DNA from: Albibeggiatoa sp964388965
GTDB taxonomy: Bacteria; Pseudomonadota; Gammaproteobacteria; Beggiatoales; Beggiatoaceae
DNA: 29,231 nucleotides
NCBI GenBank assembly: GCA_964388965.1
Contig: CAYMCP010000046.1
Location: 1-29,231 of the forward strand
Direction of reading: 5' to 3'
The notes beneath the pieces are model-generated. The model saw nothing but the letters and a program-made list of their open reading frames with translations, was not told the origin of the DNA and did no database searches. The position numbers were made by a program, and so were the translations under genes. Within the stretch, counting starts at the first letter, position 1; every line of letters begins with the position of its first letter. Below, piece by piece: positions 16,701 to 24,345 of the stretch.

Positions 16701-17336
16701 GAACATATCGAACCATTACCCGCAGCAGATTATAAAATTTTAGTAGGCGATTTGCCGCTATTGTTGGGTATTGAAGGCATTGAGCACTTGCCTAAAGCAC
16801 TACCTTTGAACGTATTGCCAGAACGATTTGAAATCATGCAACAGCAATTAATCCAATTTGGTAAACCGCCTTACATCGGCATTACTTGGCGCGCAGGTAC
16901 GCAAAATATTGGACGTACTAGAAAATTATTTAAACAAATTGATCCAAGTTTACTTGGTCGTACTTTGCAATCGGTGAATGCTACTTTTGTGATTTTGCAG
17001 CGTAATCCAAAATTATCTGAAATCGAAGCATTTTCTCAAGCATTAGCTAAACCAGTGTGTGATATGAGTTGGTATAATGATGATTTAGAAGGGATGTTAG
17101 CACTACTTAGTTTATTAGATGATTATATTGGAGTAAGTAATACGAATATGCACTTGCTGGCGGGTTTGGGCAAGCAGGCTAAAGTACTCGTACCTTTTCC
17201 ACCAGAATGGCGATGGTTAGCAGCAGGAAATACAACACCTTGGTTTAAAACGTTTTCGGTATATCGGCAAGCACAAGATTTATCGTGGCAACAAGCATTA
17301 GAATCGATTAGCAATGACTGTGCAGCGTTTATTTAA
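13785..17336 (+). CDS. Giant protein with two successive TPR + GT-B-like modules
   Basis: An 1183-residue cytoplasmic protein built from two copies of the architecture found at 2258-4159. Module 1 has about eleven TPRs (residues ~4-395) and a glycosyltransferase-like domain with D-Q-G-L-G-D-E (433-439) and S-N-T-N-M-H (624-629). Module 2 has about five TPRs (~698-885) and a second domain with E-Q-G-L-G-D-E (926-932) and S-N-T-N-M-H (1118-1123). The spacing between the two motifs is nearly the same in each copy (190 and 191 residues), so both domains keep the fold. Fusion after duplication is the likely origin. Transcription from the promoter at 13724 is expected. No membrane segment. Sugar donor and acceptor are unknown. 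Confidence 0.85.
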   Translation: MTDLLDIAIQHHQAGRLAQAQQIYQQILQQDPDSSDALHLLGVLAHQANQHQQAEQLIQRAIELSPKAADYHCNLANVYRAQRQYDAAITAYRQAIKLKPKHVQAWGNLGNVYRELDNNSQAIECYKKVLRYQSNNHLAYNNIGAAYKAENDYKQAEIFYRKAITAKADYADAYHNLSIVLLAQDKIEQALKYCKKALKLNPNLLPAHVNLAEIYEKQQQYEKSLEILKATAQQYPEYATTYFHIGKLLYENDQYDDALVAYHQALRIEPNNAEVLSNAGSVYKERGEYEIARQYFEQALKIKPQQFEVRNNLGSTLLELGMLQEAYQQYQACIMQQPHNPKLYNNMSLLLRSMGQIDEALQYCEKGIQIAPDFADTYLSKSMCCLTSERFDCGWANYHWRHNRLENHLLPSLSPLERLPEDLTGKRFLLHKDQGLGDELFFLRFVPELKRRGAWIAYRVGRKIQSIIARQAWLDELIEMDAENFPETDYSIMIGDLPFMLGVQDVQPPLPLSVDPERVAAIQAQLKQLGEPPYIGVTWQGGVKLEQRGKRKILSKEINLEKITLCLSPIKATFIILQRNPEQGELAQFAELLGRAVHDFTALNDDLEQMLALLSCLDDYVGVSNTNMHLLAGIGKTARVLVPNPAEWRWLYQGDESPWFRGFRIYRQSAHLDWTPAIAALQRDLVLIYGSGTLQKLDYTTLINRAEQCKSRKDVIQAEACYRQAIILQPNSIQAWGNLGNLLRSQERHQDAIDCYQKILQQDAGHVAALNNLGNTYSDIGEFDKAIEAFEKALISQPDLAETYTNLGTIYKERYELDKARECYQKTLQLKPNVAEAQHNLNNVYLMLNQLDKALECCEKAIQINDKYPSGHYGKAIALLAMGRFGAEAWCEHLWRTSHLESASELTSIASLPHNLRGQTVLVHREQGLGDELFFLRFIALLKQRGARVLYRAGSKLTTLLRRVPYIDEVLPEHIEPLPAADYKILVGDLPLLLGIEGIEHLPKALPLNVLPERFEIMQQQLIQFGKPPYIGITWRAGTQNIGRTRKLFKQIDPSLLGRTLQSVNATFVILQRNPKLSEIEAFSQALAKPVCDMSWYNDDLEGMLALLSLLDDYIGVSNTNMHLLAGLGKQAKVLVPFPPEWRWLAAGNTTPWFKTFSVYRQAQDLSWQQALESISNDCAAFI

Positions 17337-17391
17337 AATTTATGATTTTTTCGTTCTCACGCGCCAAAATTGTAAAAATACCTATTGTCAT

Positions 17392-17509
17392 GATGCTAGT
17401 GTGTCAGTGACGCATTCTACGAGGTGCGTAGAACAAGATTTTTCCTTGTGAACGAAATTTTCCTTATGACGGTGCACTGTGTCGTCACCCAATTGGACGC
17501 AGCAGCATC
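17392..17509 (-). repeat. Repeat C, full-length copy (MITE-like, reverse strand)
   Basis: A 118-base element lying between the TPR giant and nrdA. Its ends, GATGCTAGTGT and GCAGCAGCATC, are inverted repeats at 8 of 11 positions. Read in reverse it aligns along its whole length with 22668-22771: the two-hairpin left part, then AAGGAAAATTTCGTTC, then TACGCACC and a right end. It carries a 14-base expansion (an extra AAGGAAAA unit) in the middle. The rest of the 17337-17603 spacer shows nothing else convincing. Confidence 0.75.
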
Positions 17510-17603
17510 CTGCGACTCATGGTGGATGGAGTTAATTCTTGGCATTGTTAATTGCTGATTGATACGTGTATTATTTGCACTTAAAAATTTTAGGTACGAG
17601 ACA

Positions 17604-20600
17604 ATGGAAACGATTGATGAAACGTTAGCGGCGGAAGTGCAACATCAGGATTTAGAACAAAGTTTTGACAGCAATATACCAGATTGGGACGATAACGCAT
17701 TAGCACAATTTCAAGTGATTCGCCGCAATGGGCAGTTGACTGGCTTCGATGCAAACAAAATTTCAGCCGCTTTGATGAAAGCTTTTTTAGCAGTAGAACA
17801 TTCGCAAACACCATCGACTCGCATCAAACAAATTACGCGGCAATTGACTAAACAAGCGATTGTAGGTATCAGTCGGCGTTTAAGAGAAACAAACAAGGTA
17901 CACATCGAAGAGATTCAAGATCAAGTTGAATTGGCGTTGATGCGAGCAAGTGAGCATAAAGTAGCACGAGCTTATGTATTATATCGTGAACAACATGCGG
18001 CAAAACGTGCTTTGCAAGAGGAAAAAACGGTTGTTAGCATGGTGGATGATGAGGGTGCATCACAGCCGTTGAGTGAACAACGTTTACATCAAGTGATTAT
18101 CGAAGCATGTGATGATTTAAGTGGTGTAGACAGTGATGTCATCATTCACGATAGCTTAAAAAATTTATTCGACGGCATTACTGAACGCGATTTAAATAAC
18201 GTGCTGATCATGACAGTTCGCGCCTTGATTGAAAAAGAGCCTAATTATACTTACGTGGCTTCACGTTTATTATTAGACCGTCTGCGCACAGAGGCAATGA
18301 CACATATTAATCATAATTTGCATCATCTAACCGCCAAACAAATGGCTGAATTTTATCCCGAATACTTTAAAAAATATTTAGCGTGCGGCATTCAACATGA
18401 ACTATTATCGCCAGAGTTGATGCGTTTTGATATAGCACGTTTAGGACAAGCATTACATCCCAAACGTGATTTGAATTTCACATATTTGGGTTTGCAAACT
18501 TTATATGACCGCTATTTTTTACATTGGCAAAATACACGTTTTGAATTACCACAAGCGTTTTTTATGCGGGTGGCGATGGGTTTAGCGATCAATGAAGATG
18601 ACCGCGAAGCACGAGCAATTGAATTTTATAAATTACTATCTTGTTTTGATCTGATGAGCAGTACACCTACGTTGTTTAATTCAGGTACATTGCGCCCACA
18701 ACTTTCAAGCTGCTTTATTTCTACTATACCTGATGATTTAGAAGGGATTTTTAGCGCAATCAAAGATAACGCTATGATGCAAAAATGGGCAGGTGGCATC
18801 GGTAATGACTGGACCCCGGTACGCGGCATGGGTTCAGTTATTAGAGGCACTAATGGACGCTCACAAGGTGTTGTGCCATTCATGAAAGTAGCAAATGACA
18901 CTTTAGTTTCGGTCAATCAATGTTTTGCGCCTGAAACCTTAATTCATACGGCAAACGGCATTAAACCGATTCAATCCATCAAAAAAGGCGATTTGGTTTT
19001 AGGTCAGCGCGGACAATATCGTGAAGTTAAAGAACATCTGACCTACTTGCAAAAACAAGGTGCAATGGTCGAAATTGATGTTAAGCATTCGATTAACCCC
19101 ATTCAAGTCACAACAGGGCATCCATTTTGGGTGATTAAAAATGTGGCGATTGGTTCAACGACGCAGAAAACGTTGGATAAATTAGAGCAAGGTATATTAC
19201 AAGCGCGATGGATTGAAGCAGGACAATTAACGAAAGGTGATTATGTTGCACAAGTAATTCCTGAGGAAGTGATTCCTGTTGATGGGTTTACTGAACAAGA
19301 CGCGCGTCTGTACGGTATTATGCTAGGAGACGGACATTGTACGCAACGTCAAGAAAATTGGGGCTTACAATTTAAATGGCGGGTATCGGGCAATCCAAAT
19401 ACAGATGCGCCTCTTCAATTTGTGCGTGATTATTTGAATGCGCGCGGGATTCATTTCTGGGAAAAAAATAGCGGTGAAAATTCTCTGCAAATTGGTTGGG
19501 CATATAGTTTGGGCGTAGCGCGTGATGCTACAACAGGACAATTTGTTAGTGGCGAACCGAGTTTAAATATTGGCTACCATGATTTGTACAATGAACAAGG
19601 TGAAAAGTCGATTGCATCTCGATTCGCGCATTTACCACCGCAACACACGTTGGCTTTAGTACAAGGTTTAATTGAAACTGACGGCAGCATCAGTCGAGAA
19701 AAAGAAATCTATTTCACGACTACATCACAAGATTTAGCAGAAGGCATCCGTTATCAGTGTTTACGTTTAGGCATCCCAACTGCGGGACAATTTAATCGCA
19801 TCACCAAAGTTTATAATATTCGCGTTCCTGCGGTTGCTAAATTAGCTGAACGGGTCAACTGTCAAGCTTTAACCAAATTCAATTGGATTCATTATAAAAA
19901 TTGGTTGTTCACCCAAATTCGCTCAATCAAAGATATTACTCCAACGCCCATTGTCCATGACTTAAAAGTTGAAGGCGATGAATCTTATATGACAGTCAGT
20001 GCACTAGCGCATAATGGCGGTAAACGACGCGGAAGTGGATGCGCTTATTTAGAAGTATGGCATATTGATATTGATGAATTTTTAGAATTACGCAAAAACA
20101 CGGGTGATGAACGTCGTCGCACCCATGACATGAATACCGCCGCGTGGATTAGTGATTTATTTATGCAGCGGGTGCATGATGCGGATAGTTGGTCATTATT
20201 TTCACCTGATGAAACGCCTGACTTGCACGATTTATACGGAAAGCCTTTTAATGAGCGTTATGAATATTACGAAGCGTTAGGACAACAAGGCAAGCTAAAT
20301 ATTTATAAGCAAGTCTCAGCCGTTGAATTATGGCGCAAGATTTTAACCATGCTATTTGAAACAGGTCATCCTTGGTTGTGCTATAAAGAACCGTGCAATA
20401 TTCGCAGTCCACAACAGCACGTTGGCGTGGTGCATTCTAGTAATCTTTGTACTGAAATAACTTTAAATACAAAGGCTTATGCTGACTCTGTTAAAAATAT
20501 AAGTGAAGGAGAAATTGCAGTATGTTTTCCCGCAGGCACACAAATTTTGACACGAGAAGGACAAAAATCCATTGAGCAGTGTGATGGTCAAGAAATTTTA

Positions 20601-22652
20601 GTACCATTTTCTGAAGATTTAACTGCCCAACATCGCTGGTTAAAAACTAAGCTCCTACCTCAAGGTAAAAAGCAAGTCTATGAACTGAAAGTAAAAAATG
20701 GAATGAGTATCGAGGCAACAGAGGAACATCCATTTTTAGTACAAGACTCAATGGATCATGATAAACCGCCTACTTATCGGTGGAAAAAATTGAAAGACTT
20801 GAAAATGGGTGACGCCATTGTTTGTCCTCTGACAGATGCTATTTACAATGATACAGGGGAGCAGGATGAAGAATTTACGGCTGCGGGTTGGATGTTAGGT
20901 GATGGTTGGTTTTCGCAAGTGAATGGCTACGGTGCGAGTTTTACCTCTTCTGAAAAAATGGCGCAGCATTCTGTTATTCCAATACTAAATCGTTGGCATC
21001 AAGAATCTGAATTAGGCATGAATGCAACGTATTCGGACATACCCACTCCTTATACACAACCTAATGGTAAGGTGAATTGGCATAGTAAACGTCAAAGCTT
21101 TATTAGCTATTTGCAACAGCGTTTTGGTTTTGCACCTATGAAAAATGCTGAAAAATACATTTCTATGCAAATTAAGACCGCTCAACCCAATCAAATTGGT
21201 AGCTTTTTATCAGGGTTATTTTCAGCTAATGGTTGTGTCATGCGAGATAAACGCCGTAAACGTAGTAGCGTTTTGGTCGCTTTATCTTCTGCTAGTGAAC
21301 AGTTGTTATGTGAGGTGCAATTATTACTTAAACCTTTTGGTATTCATGGACGTTTGAGAGGTGGACAGGTAACAGGTCGCGGAGAACACTGGCAAGGTAA
21401 ATTAGAAATTAGAGATAAACGCTCAATATTAAATTTTGAACAATTTATTGGTTTTAGTCTTAGCCCTGAAAAACAGGCTAGATTATCAGAATACAAACTT
21501 CAGTTACCCGATAAATCAGCGTTTCAACATGCAGCTATTGTGAGTATTATGCCCACACAAATTAAAGAGGTGTTTGACCTAAGTTTAGAAGAAGATCATA
21601 GCTTTATAGCTAATGGTTTAGTCGTGCATAACTGCAATCTCGCCAGCATCAACTTACCTGCCCATATCGAAGATGACAAATTAAACGAAGCCAAGCTACA
21701 ACGCACCGTAACCACTGCAATGCGTATGTTAGATAATGTAGTGGATATTAATTACTACTCCGTGCCACAAGCTAAAAATGCCAACTTGAAACACCGTCCA
21801 GTTGGTTTGGGTATAATGGGATTTCAAGATAGTTTATATAAAATGCGCATTCCTTATTCTACGCGGGAAGCGGTTGAATTCGCAGATAAAACAATGGAAT
21901 TGATTAGTTACTATGCTATTTCAGCGTCCAGCGATTTGGCAAAGGAACGCGGTAAATATGCGAGTTTTGACGGTTCTTTATGGTCACAAGGCATTTTGCC
22001 AATTGACAGTATTCAGCGATTGAAAGCAGAGCGCGGCAACAATTTAGAGCTTAATACAAATGCAAGGTTAGATTGGGATAGCTTGCGCGAAAAAGTGAAA
22101 AAACAAGGGATGCGCAACTCCAATACCATGGCTATCGCGCCGACTGCAACTATTTCCTCTATTTGCGGCGTAAGTCAATCCATTGAACCCATGTATCAAA
22201 ACCTTTTCGTCAAAACAAATTTATCGGGCGGATTTACAATAATCAATCAATATTTGGTACAGGACTTAAAAGCACTTGGTTTGTGGGATGATGTCATGAT
22301 TAATGACTTAAAATACTACGATGGTAGTGTGCAAAACATTGAGCGAATCCCACAACATATTAAGGCGTTATATGCGACTGCGTTTGAGATCGCATCCCAT
22401 TGGTTGATAGAGTGCGCAGCAAGACGGCAAAAATGGATTGATCAATCACAATCGCTTAATTTGTATATGAAAGAAACCTCTGGACGCAAGCTAGATGCGT
22501 TATACAAATTGGCGTGGATTCGCGGATTAAAAACAACTTATTATTTACGCACAATGGGCGCGACTCGTGTTCAGAAAACGACTGTTACACCTTCTACTCA
22601 GGATATGAAAGCTTGTTTAATTACCGATCCAGAGTGTGAGTCTTGTCAGTAA
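17604..22652 (+). CDS. nrdA: Class I ribonucleoside-diphosphate reductase alpha subunit, two inteins
   Basis: A 1682-residue precursor; removal of inteins of 365 and 370 residues would leave a 947-residue enzyme that reduces ribonucleotides to deoxyribonucleotides. An N-terminal ATP-cone (F-Q-V-I-R-R-N-G-Q-L, about 33-125) is followed by a second cone-like segment and then the catalytic barrel. Predicted catalytic residues by comparison with E. coli NrdA are Cys370 (S-S-C-F), Cys949 and Glu951 (S-N-L-C-T-E), the Cys1344 just after intein 2, and the tyrosine pair Y1646-Y1647 (T-Y-Y-L) for radical transfer. The C-terminus ends E-C-E-S-C-Q, the redox-shuttle cysteines. ATG 17604 is preferred over an in-frame TTG 15 codons earlier; TAGG lies eight bases ahead. 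nrdB is not in the window and no NrdR boxes are evident. Confidence 0.95.
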   Translation: METIDETLAAEVQHQDLEQSFDSNIPDWDDNALAQFQVIRRNGQLTGFDANKISAALMKAFLAVEHSQTPSTRIKQITRQLTKQAIVGISRRLRETNKVHIEEIQDQVELALMRASEHKVARAYVLYREQHAAKRALQEEKTVVSMVDDEGASQPLSEQRLHQVIIEACDDLSGVDSDVIIHDSLKNLFDGITERDLNNVLIMTVRALIEKEPNYTYVASRLLLDRLRTEAMTHINHNLHHLTAKQMAEFYPEYFKKYLACGIQHELLSPELMRFDIARLGQALHPKRDLNFTYLGLQTLYDRYFLHWQNTRFELPQAFFMRVAMGLAINEDDREARAIEFYKLLSCFDLMSSTPTLFNSGTLRPQLSSCFISTIPDDLEGIFSAIKDNAMMQKWAGGIGNDWTPVRGMGSVIRGTNGRSQGVVPFMKVANDTLVSVNQCFAPETLIHTANGIKPIQSIKKGDLVLGQRGQYREVKEHLTYLQKQGAMVEIDVKHSINPIQVTTGHPFWVIKNVAIGSTTQKTLDKLEQGILQARWIEAGQLTKGDYVAQVIPEEVIPVDGFTEQDARLYGIMLGDGHCTQRQENWGLQFKWRVSGNPNTDAPLQFVRDYLNARGIHFWEKNSGENSLQIGWAYSLGVARDATTGQFVSGEPSLNIGYHDLYNEQGEKSIASRFAHLPPQHTLALVQGLIETDGSISREKEIYFTTTSQDLAEGIRYQCLRLGIPTAGQFNRITKVYNIRVPAVAKLAERVNCQALTKFNWIHYKNWLFTQIRSIKDITPTPIVHDLKVEGDESYMTVSALAHNGGKRRGSGCAYLEVWHIDIDEFLELRKNTGDERRRTHDMNTAAWISDLFMQRVHDADSWSLFSPDETPDLHDLYGKPFNERYEYYEALGQQGKLNIYKQVSAVELWRKILTMLFETGHPWLCYKEPCNIRSPQQHVGVVHSSNLCTEITLNTKAYADSVKNISEGEIAVCFPAGTQILTREGQKSIEQCDGQEILVPFSEDLTAQHRWLKTKLLPQGKKQVYELKVKNGMSIEATEEHPFLVQDSMDHDKPPTYRWKKLKDLKMGDAIVCPLTDAIYNDTGEQDEEFTAAGWMLGDGWFSQVNGYGASFTSSEKMAQHSVIPILNRWHQESELGMNATYSDIPTPYTQPNGKVNWHSKRQSFISYLQQRFGFAPMKNAEKYISMQIKTAQPNQIGSFLSGLFSANGCVMRDKRRKRSSVLVALSSASEQLLCEVQLLLKPFGIHGRLRGGQVTGRGEHWQGKLEIRDKRSILNFEQFIGFSLSPEKQARLSEYKLQLPDKSAFQHAAIVSIMPTQIKEVFDLSLEEDHSFIANGLVVHNCNLASINLPAHIEDDKLNEAKLQRTVTTAMRMLDNVVDINYYSVPQAKNANLKHRPVGLGIMGFQDSLYKMRIPYSTREAVEFADKTMELISYYAISASSDLAKERGKYASFDGSLWSQGILPIDSIQRLKAERGNNLELNTNARLDWDSLREKVKKQGMRNSNTMAIAPTATISSICGVSQSIEPMYQNLFVKTNLSGGFTIINQYLVQDLKALGLWDDVMINDLKYYDGSVQNIERIPQHIKALYATAFEIASHWLIECAARRQKWIDQSQSLNLYMKETSGRKLDALYKLAWIRGLKTTYYLRTMGATRVQKTTVTPSTQDMKACLITDPECESCQ
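18921..20015 (+). mobile_element. Intein 1 in NrdA with LAGLIDADG endonuclease
   Basis: A 365-residue intein running from Cys1 (C-F-A-P-E-T-L-I) to H364-N365. Splicing block B is V-T-T-G-H-P-F (T64, H67). The C-terminal block reads V-H-D-L-K-V-E-G-D-E-S-Y. The endonuclease keeps both acidic motifs: L-G-D-G (Asp137) and L-I-E-T-D-G (Asp254), so homing activity is plausible. It splits the conserved N-Q / G-G-K-R-R-G segment that corresponds to specificity loop 2 of class I reductases. Unusually, the residue after Asn365 is Gly, so there is no Cys/Ser/Thr for the normal transesterification step. Confidence 0.92.
20523..21632 (+). mobile_element. Intein 2 in NrdA, endonuclease motif degraded
   Basis: A 370-residue intein from Cys1 (C-F-P-A-G-T-Q-I) to H369-N370, followed by Cys as +1 residue. 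Block B is A-T-E-E-H-P-F (T66, H69), and the end reads H-S-F-I-A-N-G-L-V-V-H-N. Its insertion point is directly before the cysteine equivalent to E. coli Cys462, so the catalytic Cys also serves as the splicing nucleophile. The first LAGLIDADG motif is intact (M-L-G-D-G, Asp127), while the second is G-L-F-S-A-N-G, with Asn236 where the metal-binding Asp is expected. The endonuclease is therefore probably weak or inactive. Confidence 0.92.
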
Positions 22653-22667
22653 CGATTGTTTATTAGG

Positions 22668-22771
22668 ACGCTGGTGCGTCCAGTTGGGTGACGACGCAGT
22701 GCGTCGTCACAAGGAAAATTTCGTTCTACGCACTGCGCACCGCGTGGAATGAATCACTGAGCACCAGCGTC
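22668..22771 (+). repeat. Repeat C, full-length copy with perfect 11-bp terminal inverted repeats
   Basis: A 104-base element filling the gap between the convergent nrdA and dnaN ends. Its outer ends are GACGCTGGTGC (22668-22678) and GCACCAGCGTC (22761-22771), exact reverse complements. Inside are a second hairpin GGACGC-tggt-GCGTCC at 22667-22682 and a perfect 23-base palindrome with 11-base arms (GTGACGACGCA / TGCGTCGTCAC) at 22688-22710. Immediately after it, 22783-22797 reads TTTTCCTCGTCCCAA, the reverse of the right hairpin arm of repeat B. The structure could act as a bidirectional terminator. Confidence 0.85.
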
Positions 22772-22807
22772 ATGTAAAAGAATTTTCCTCGTCCCAACGA
22801 AGCCCAC

Positions 22808-23926
22808 CTATAACCGCATAGGCATGATAACAAATTTAGTTGTTTCTACGTCTTTTGGCTTGATTAAACAACTGCTATCAGAATCGACAAAACACAGTTG
22901 AGCTTCTGAATCTTTGATGACACCCAAAGCATCTTGCAGATAATTTACATTAAATCCGATTTCCATTTCTTCATTATTATAATCTACCTCGCAATCTACA
23001 ACAGCTTCTTCCTGCTCAGGATTACGCGAAGTCACACGTAATAAATTTTCACTTAACATAAATTTAATGCCACGATATTTTTCATTACTCAAAATGCTAG
23101 CTTGAGTGAGTGCATTTTTTAATTTACTGATCTGCGCTGTTACCACTTTATCGGGATTCAGTGGAATGACGCTATAGTAATCGGGAAATTTGCCATCAAT
23201 CAATTTAGAAGTAATTGTTAGGGTATCTGAAACGACGAATTTAACATGATTTTCATCTAGTGAAATTTGTACCATTTCATCCTCTCCACCGTCTAACATG
23301 CGCTCTAATTCCGTTATGGCTTTCTTTGGAATAATAACTTTGATAGGCTCTGAGCTGCCCAAATCAAACTCCGTCTCTGCCAAAGCTAGACGATGCCCAT
23401 CAGTTGCAACGATTGATAATCTATCTTCTTGCAAATCGAAACAAATACCGTTCAGATAGTAACGTACATCATTATTAGCAACAGCAAAAGAGGTTTGACC
23501 CAGTAAATCACGTAGTACGTGTTTAGATAAGCTAAATTGGTAGACGCTCGTTATCTCCGGACTTGCTGGAAAGTCGTCTGCGGGTAGAGTAGACAATGTA
23601 AAACGACTTCTACCCGATTTGAGCACAATACGGTTTTCATCTTCTTGATGTAATTGCACTGAATTTGCGTCGTCCAACGTTTTGACAATATCGAAAAATT
23701 TACGTCCCGATATAGTGGTTTCGCCTTCGTTATCATCCAAACCGGATCCAATTGGTAAACAACACGAAATTTCAACTTCAGCATCTGTACCAGTTAAATA
23801 CAAATATCCGTCTGCGACTTTAACCAAGATGTTGCTTAAAATAGCCAAAGTTTGACGGTTTTCCACTACACTTACCACAGTACGCAGAGGATTTAATAAT
23901 TCTTTACGTGGGATTTCAAAGTACAA
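22808..23926 (-). CDS. dnaN: DNA polymerase III beta sliding clamp
   Basis: A 372-residue replication clamp subunit that, as a dimer ring, tethers the polymerase to DNA. The N-terminus Y-F-E-I-P-R-K-E-L-L-N-P-L matches the family opening (M-K-F-T-V-E-R-E-x-L). The three clamp domains are recognisable, with L-T-G-T-D-A-E-V-E, A-T-D-G-H-R-L-A and the C-terminal V-I-M-P-M-R-L. The true start is TTG (23924-23926), because GAGGG lies seven bases upstream and the family begins exactly there; the open frame upstream (to 23992) is not conserved-looking. The gene is not next to dnaA or recF, an unusual place for dnaN. A MITE-like element begins 46 bases upstream of its start. Confidence 0.95.
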   Translation of the reverse strand: MYFEIPRKELLNPLRTVVSVVENRQTLAILSNILVKVADGYLYLTGTDAEVEISCCLPIGSGLDDNEGETTISGRKFFDIVKTLDDANSVQLHQEDENRIVLKSGRSRFTLSTLPADDFPASPEITSVYQFSLSKHVLRDLLGQTSFAVANNDVRYYLNGICFDLQEDRLSIVATDGHRLALAETEFDLGSSEPIKVIIPKKAITELERMLDGGEDEMVQISLDENHVKFVVSDTLTITSKLIDGKFPDYYSVIPLNPDKVVTAQISKLKNALTQASILSNEKYRGIKFMLSENLLRVTSRNPEQEEAVVDCEVDYNNEEMEIGFNVNYLQDALGVIKDSEAQLCFVDSDSSCLIKPKDVETTKFVIMPMRL

Positions 23927-23972
23927 AATAAGACCCTCAACTATTAATAGTATCCAAAAGGCTATTATAACC

Positions 23973-24120
23973 TTAGGCGTTACGCAGTTCACACGAAAAT
24001 TTTACGCTATATTTGCAACTCACAATAAATCAGGACGCAGAGCGTCCATACTGCATCCCAACGGAGACCATTGGGACGAGGAAACAGGACAAATTTTTAT
24101 TTGAACTGCGTCACGCCTAA
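23973..24120. mobile_element. Repeat B, complete 148-bp MITE-like element
   Basis: Bounded by TTAGGCGTTACGCAGTTCA (23973-23991) and TGAACTGCGTCACGCCTAA (24102-24120), inverted repeats differing at one of 19 positions. The core 23999-24084 matches 53-138. It has two hairpins: GGACGC-aga-GCGTCC, and a nine-position stem TCCCAACGG/CCATTGGGA with one mismatch and an AGA loop. It encodes nothing, so it would be non-autonomous. It lies between dnaN and the htpG promoter. A clear target duplication is not visible. Confidence 0.8.
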
Positions 24121-24213
24121 ACCTATAACTTACTTAATCAGCATGAGTAAAATTTGTACTTTCTAACATTGCTACTCTTTAGCAATTCTCATTTTAAATT
24201 TCATGAATGTCGT

Positions 24214-24260
24214 AGGACGATGGTGCGTCCCAAGTGGGTGACGACGCGGTGCATCGTCAC
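24214..24260 (+). repeat. Repeat C, left-half copy
   Basis: The two-hairpin left half: GGACGATGGTGCGTCC, then a spacer and an imperfect palindrome starting GTGACGACGC and ending GCATCGTCAC. It aligns with 22665-22710. It is not followed by the right half. It lies ~85 bases before the sigma-32-like -35 element of htpG. Confidence 0.75.
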
Positions 24261-24345
24261 GAGTCAACCGTCCCGAATCAAATTCACAGCCCCGTTACGC
24301 AAATTTAATGACGAGGGTATTGTAAACATTTAAACCATTGTTAAT

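Noticed and set aside
17337..17603. NrdR boxes ahead of nrdA
   Set aside because: No pair of ACA-n2-ATAT-n2-TGT-like sites was found; the space is mainly repeat C.
23927..23992. 22-codon N-terminal extension of DnaN
   Set aside because: The family begins at the TTG preceded by GAGGG; the extension is hydrophobic and absent from the family.
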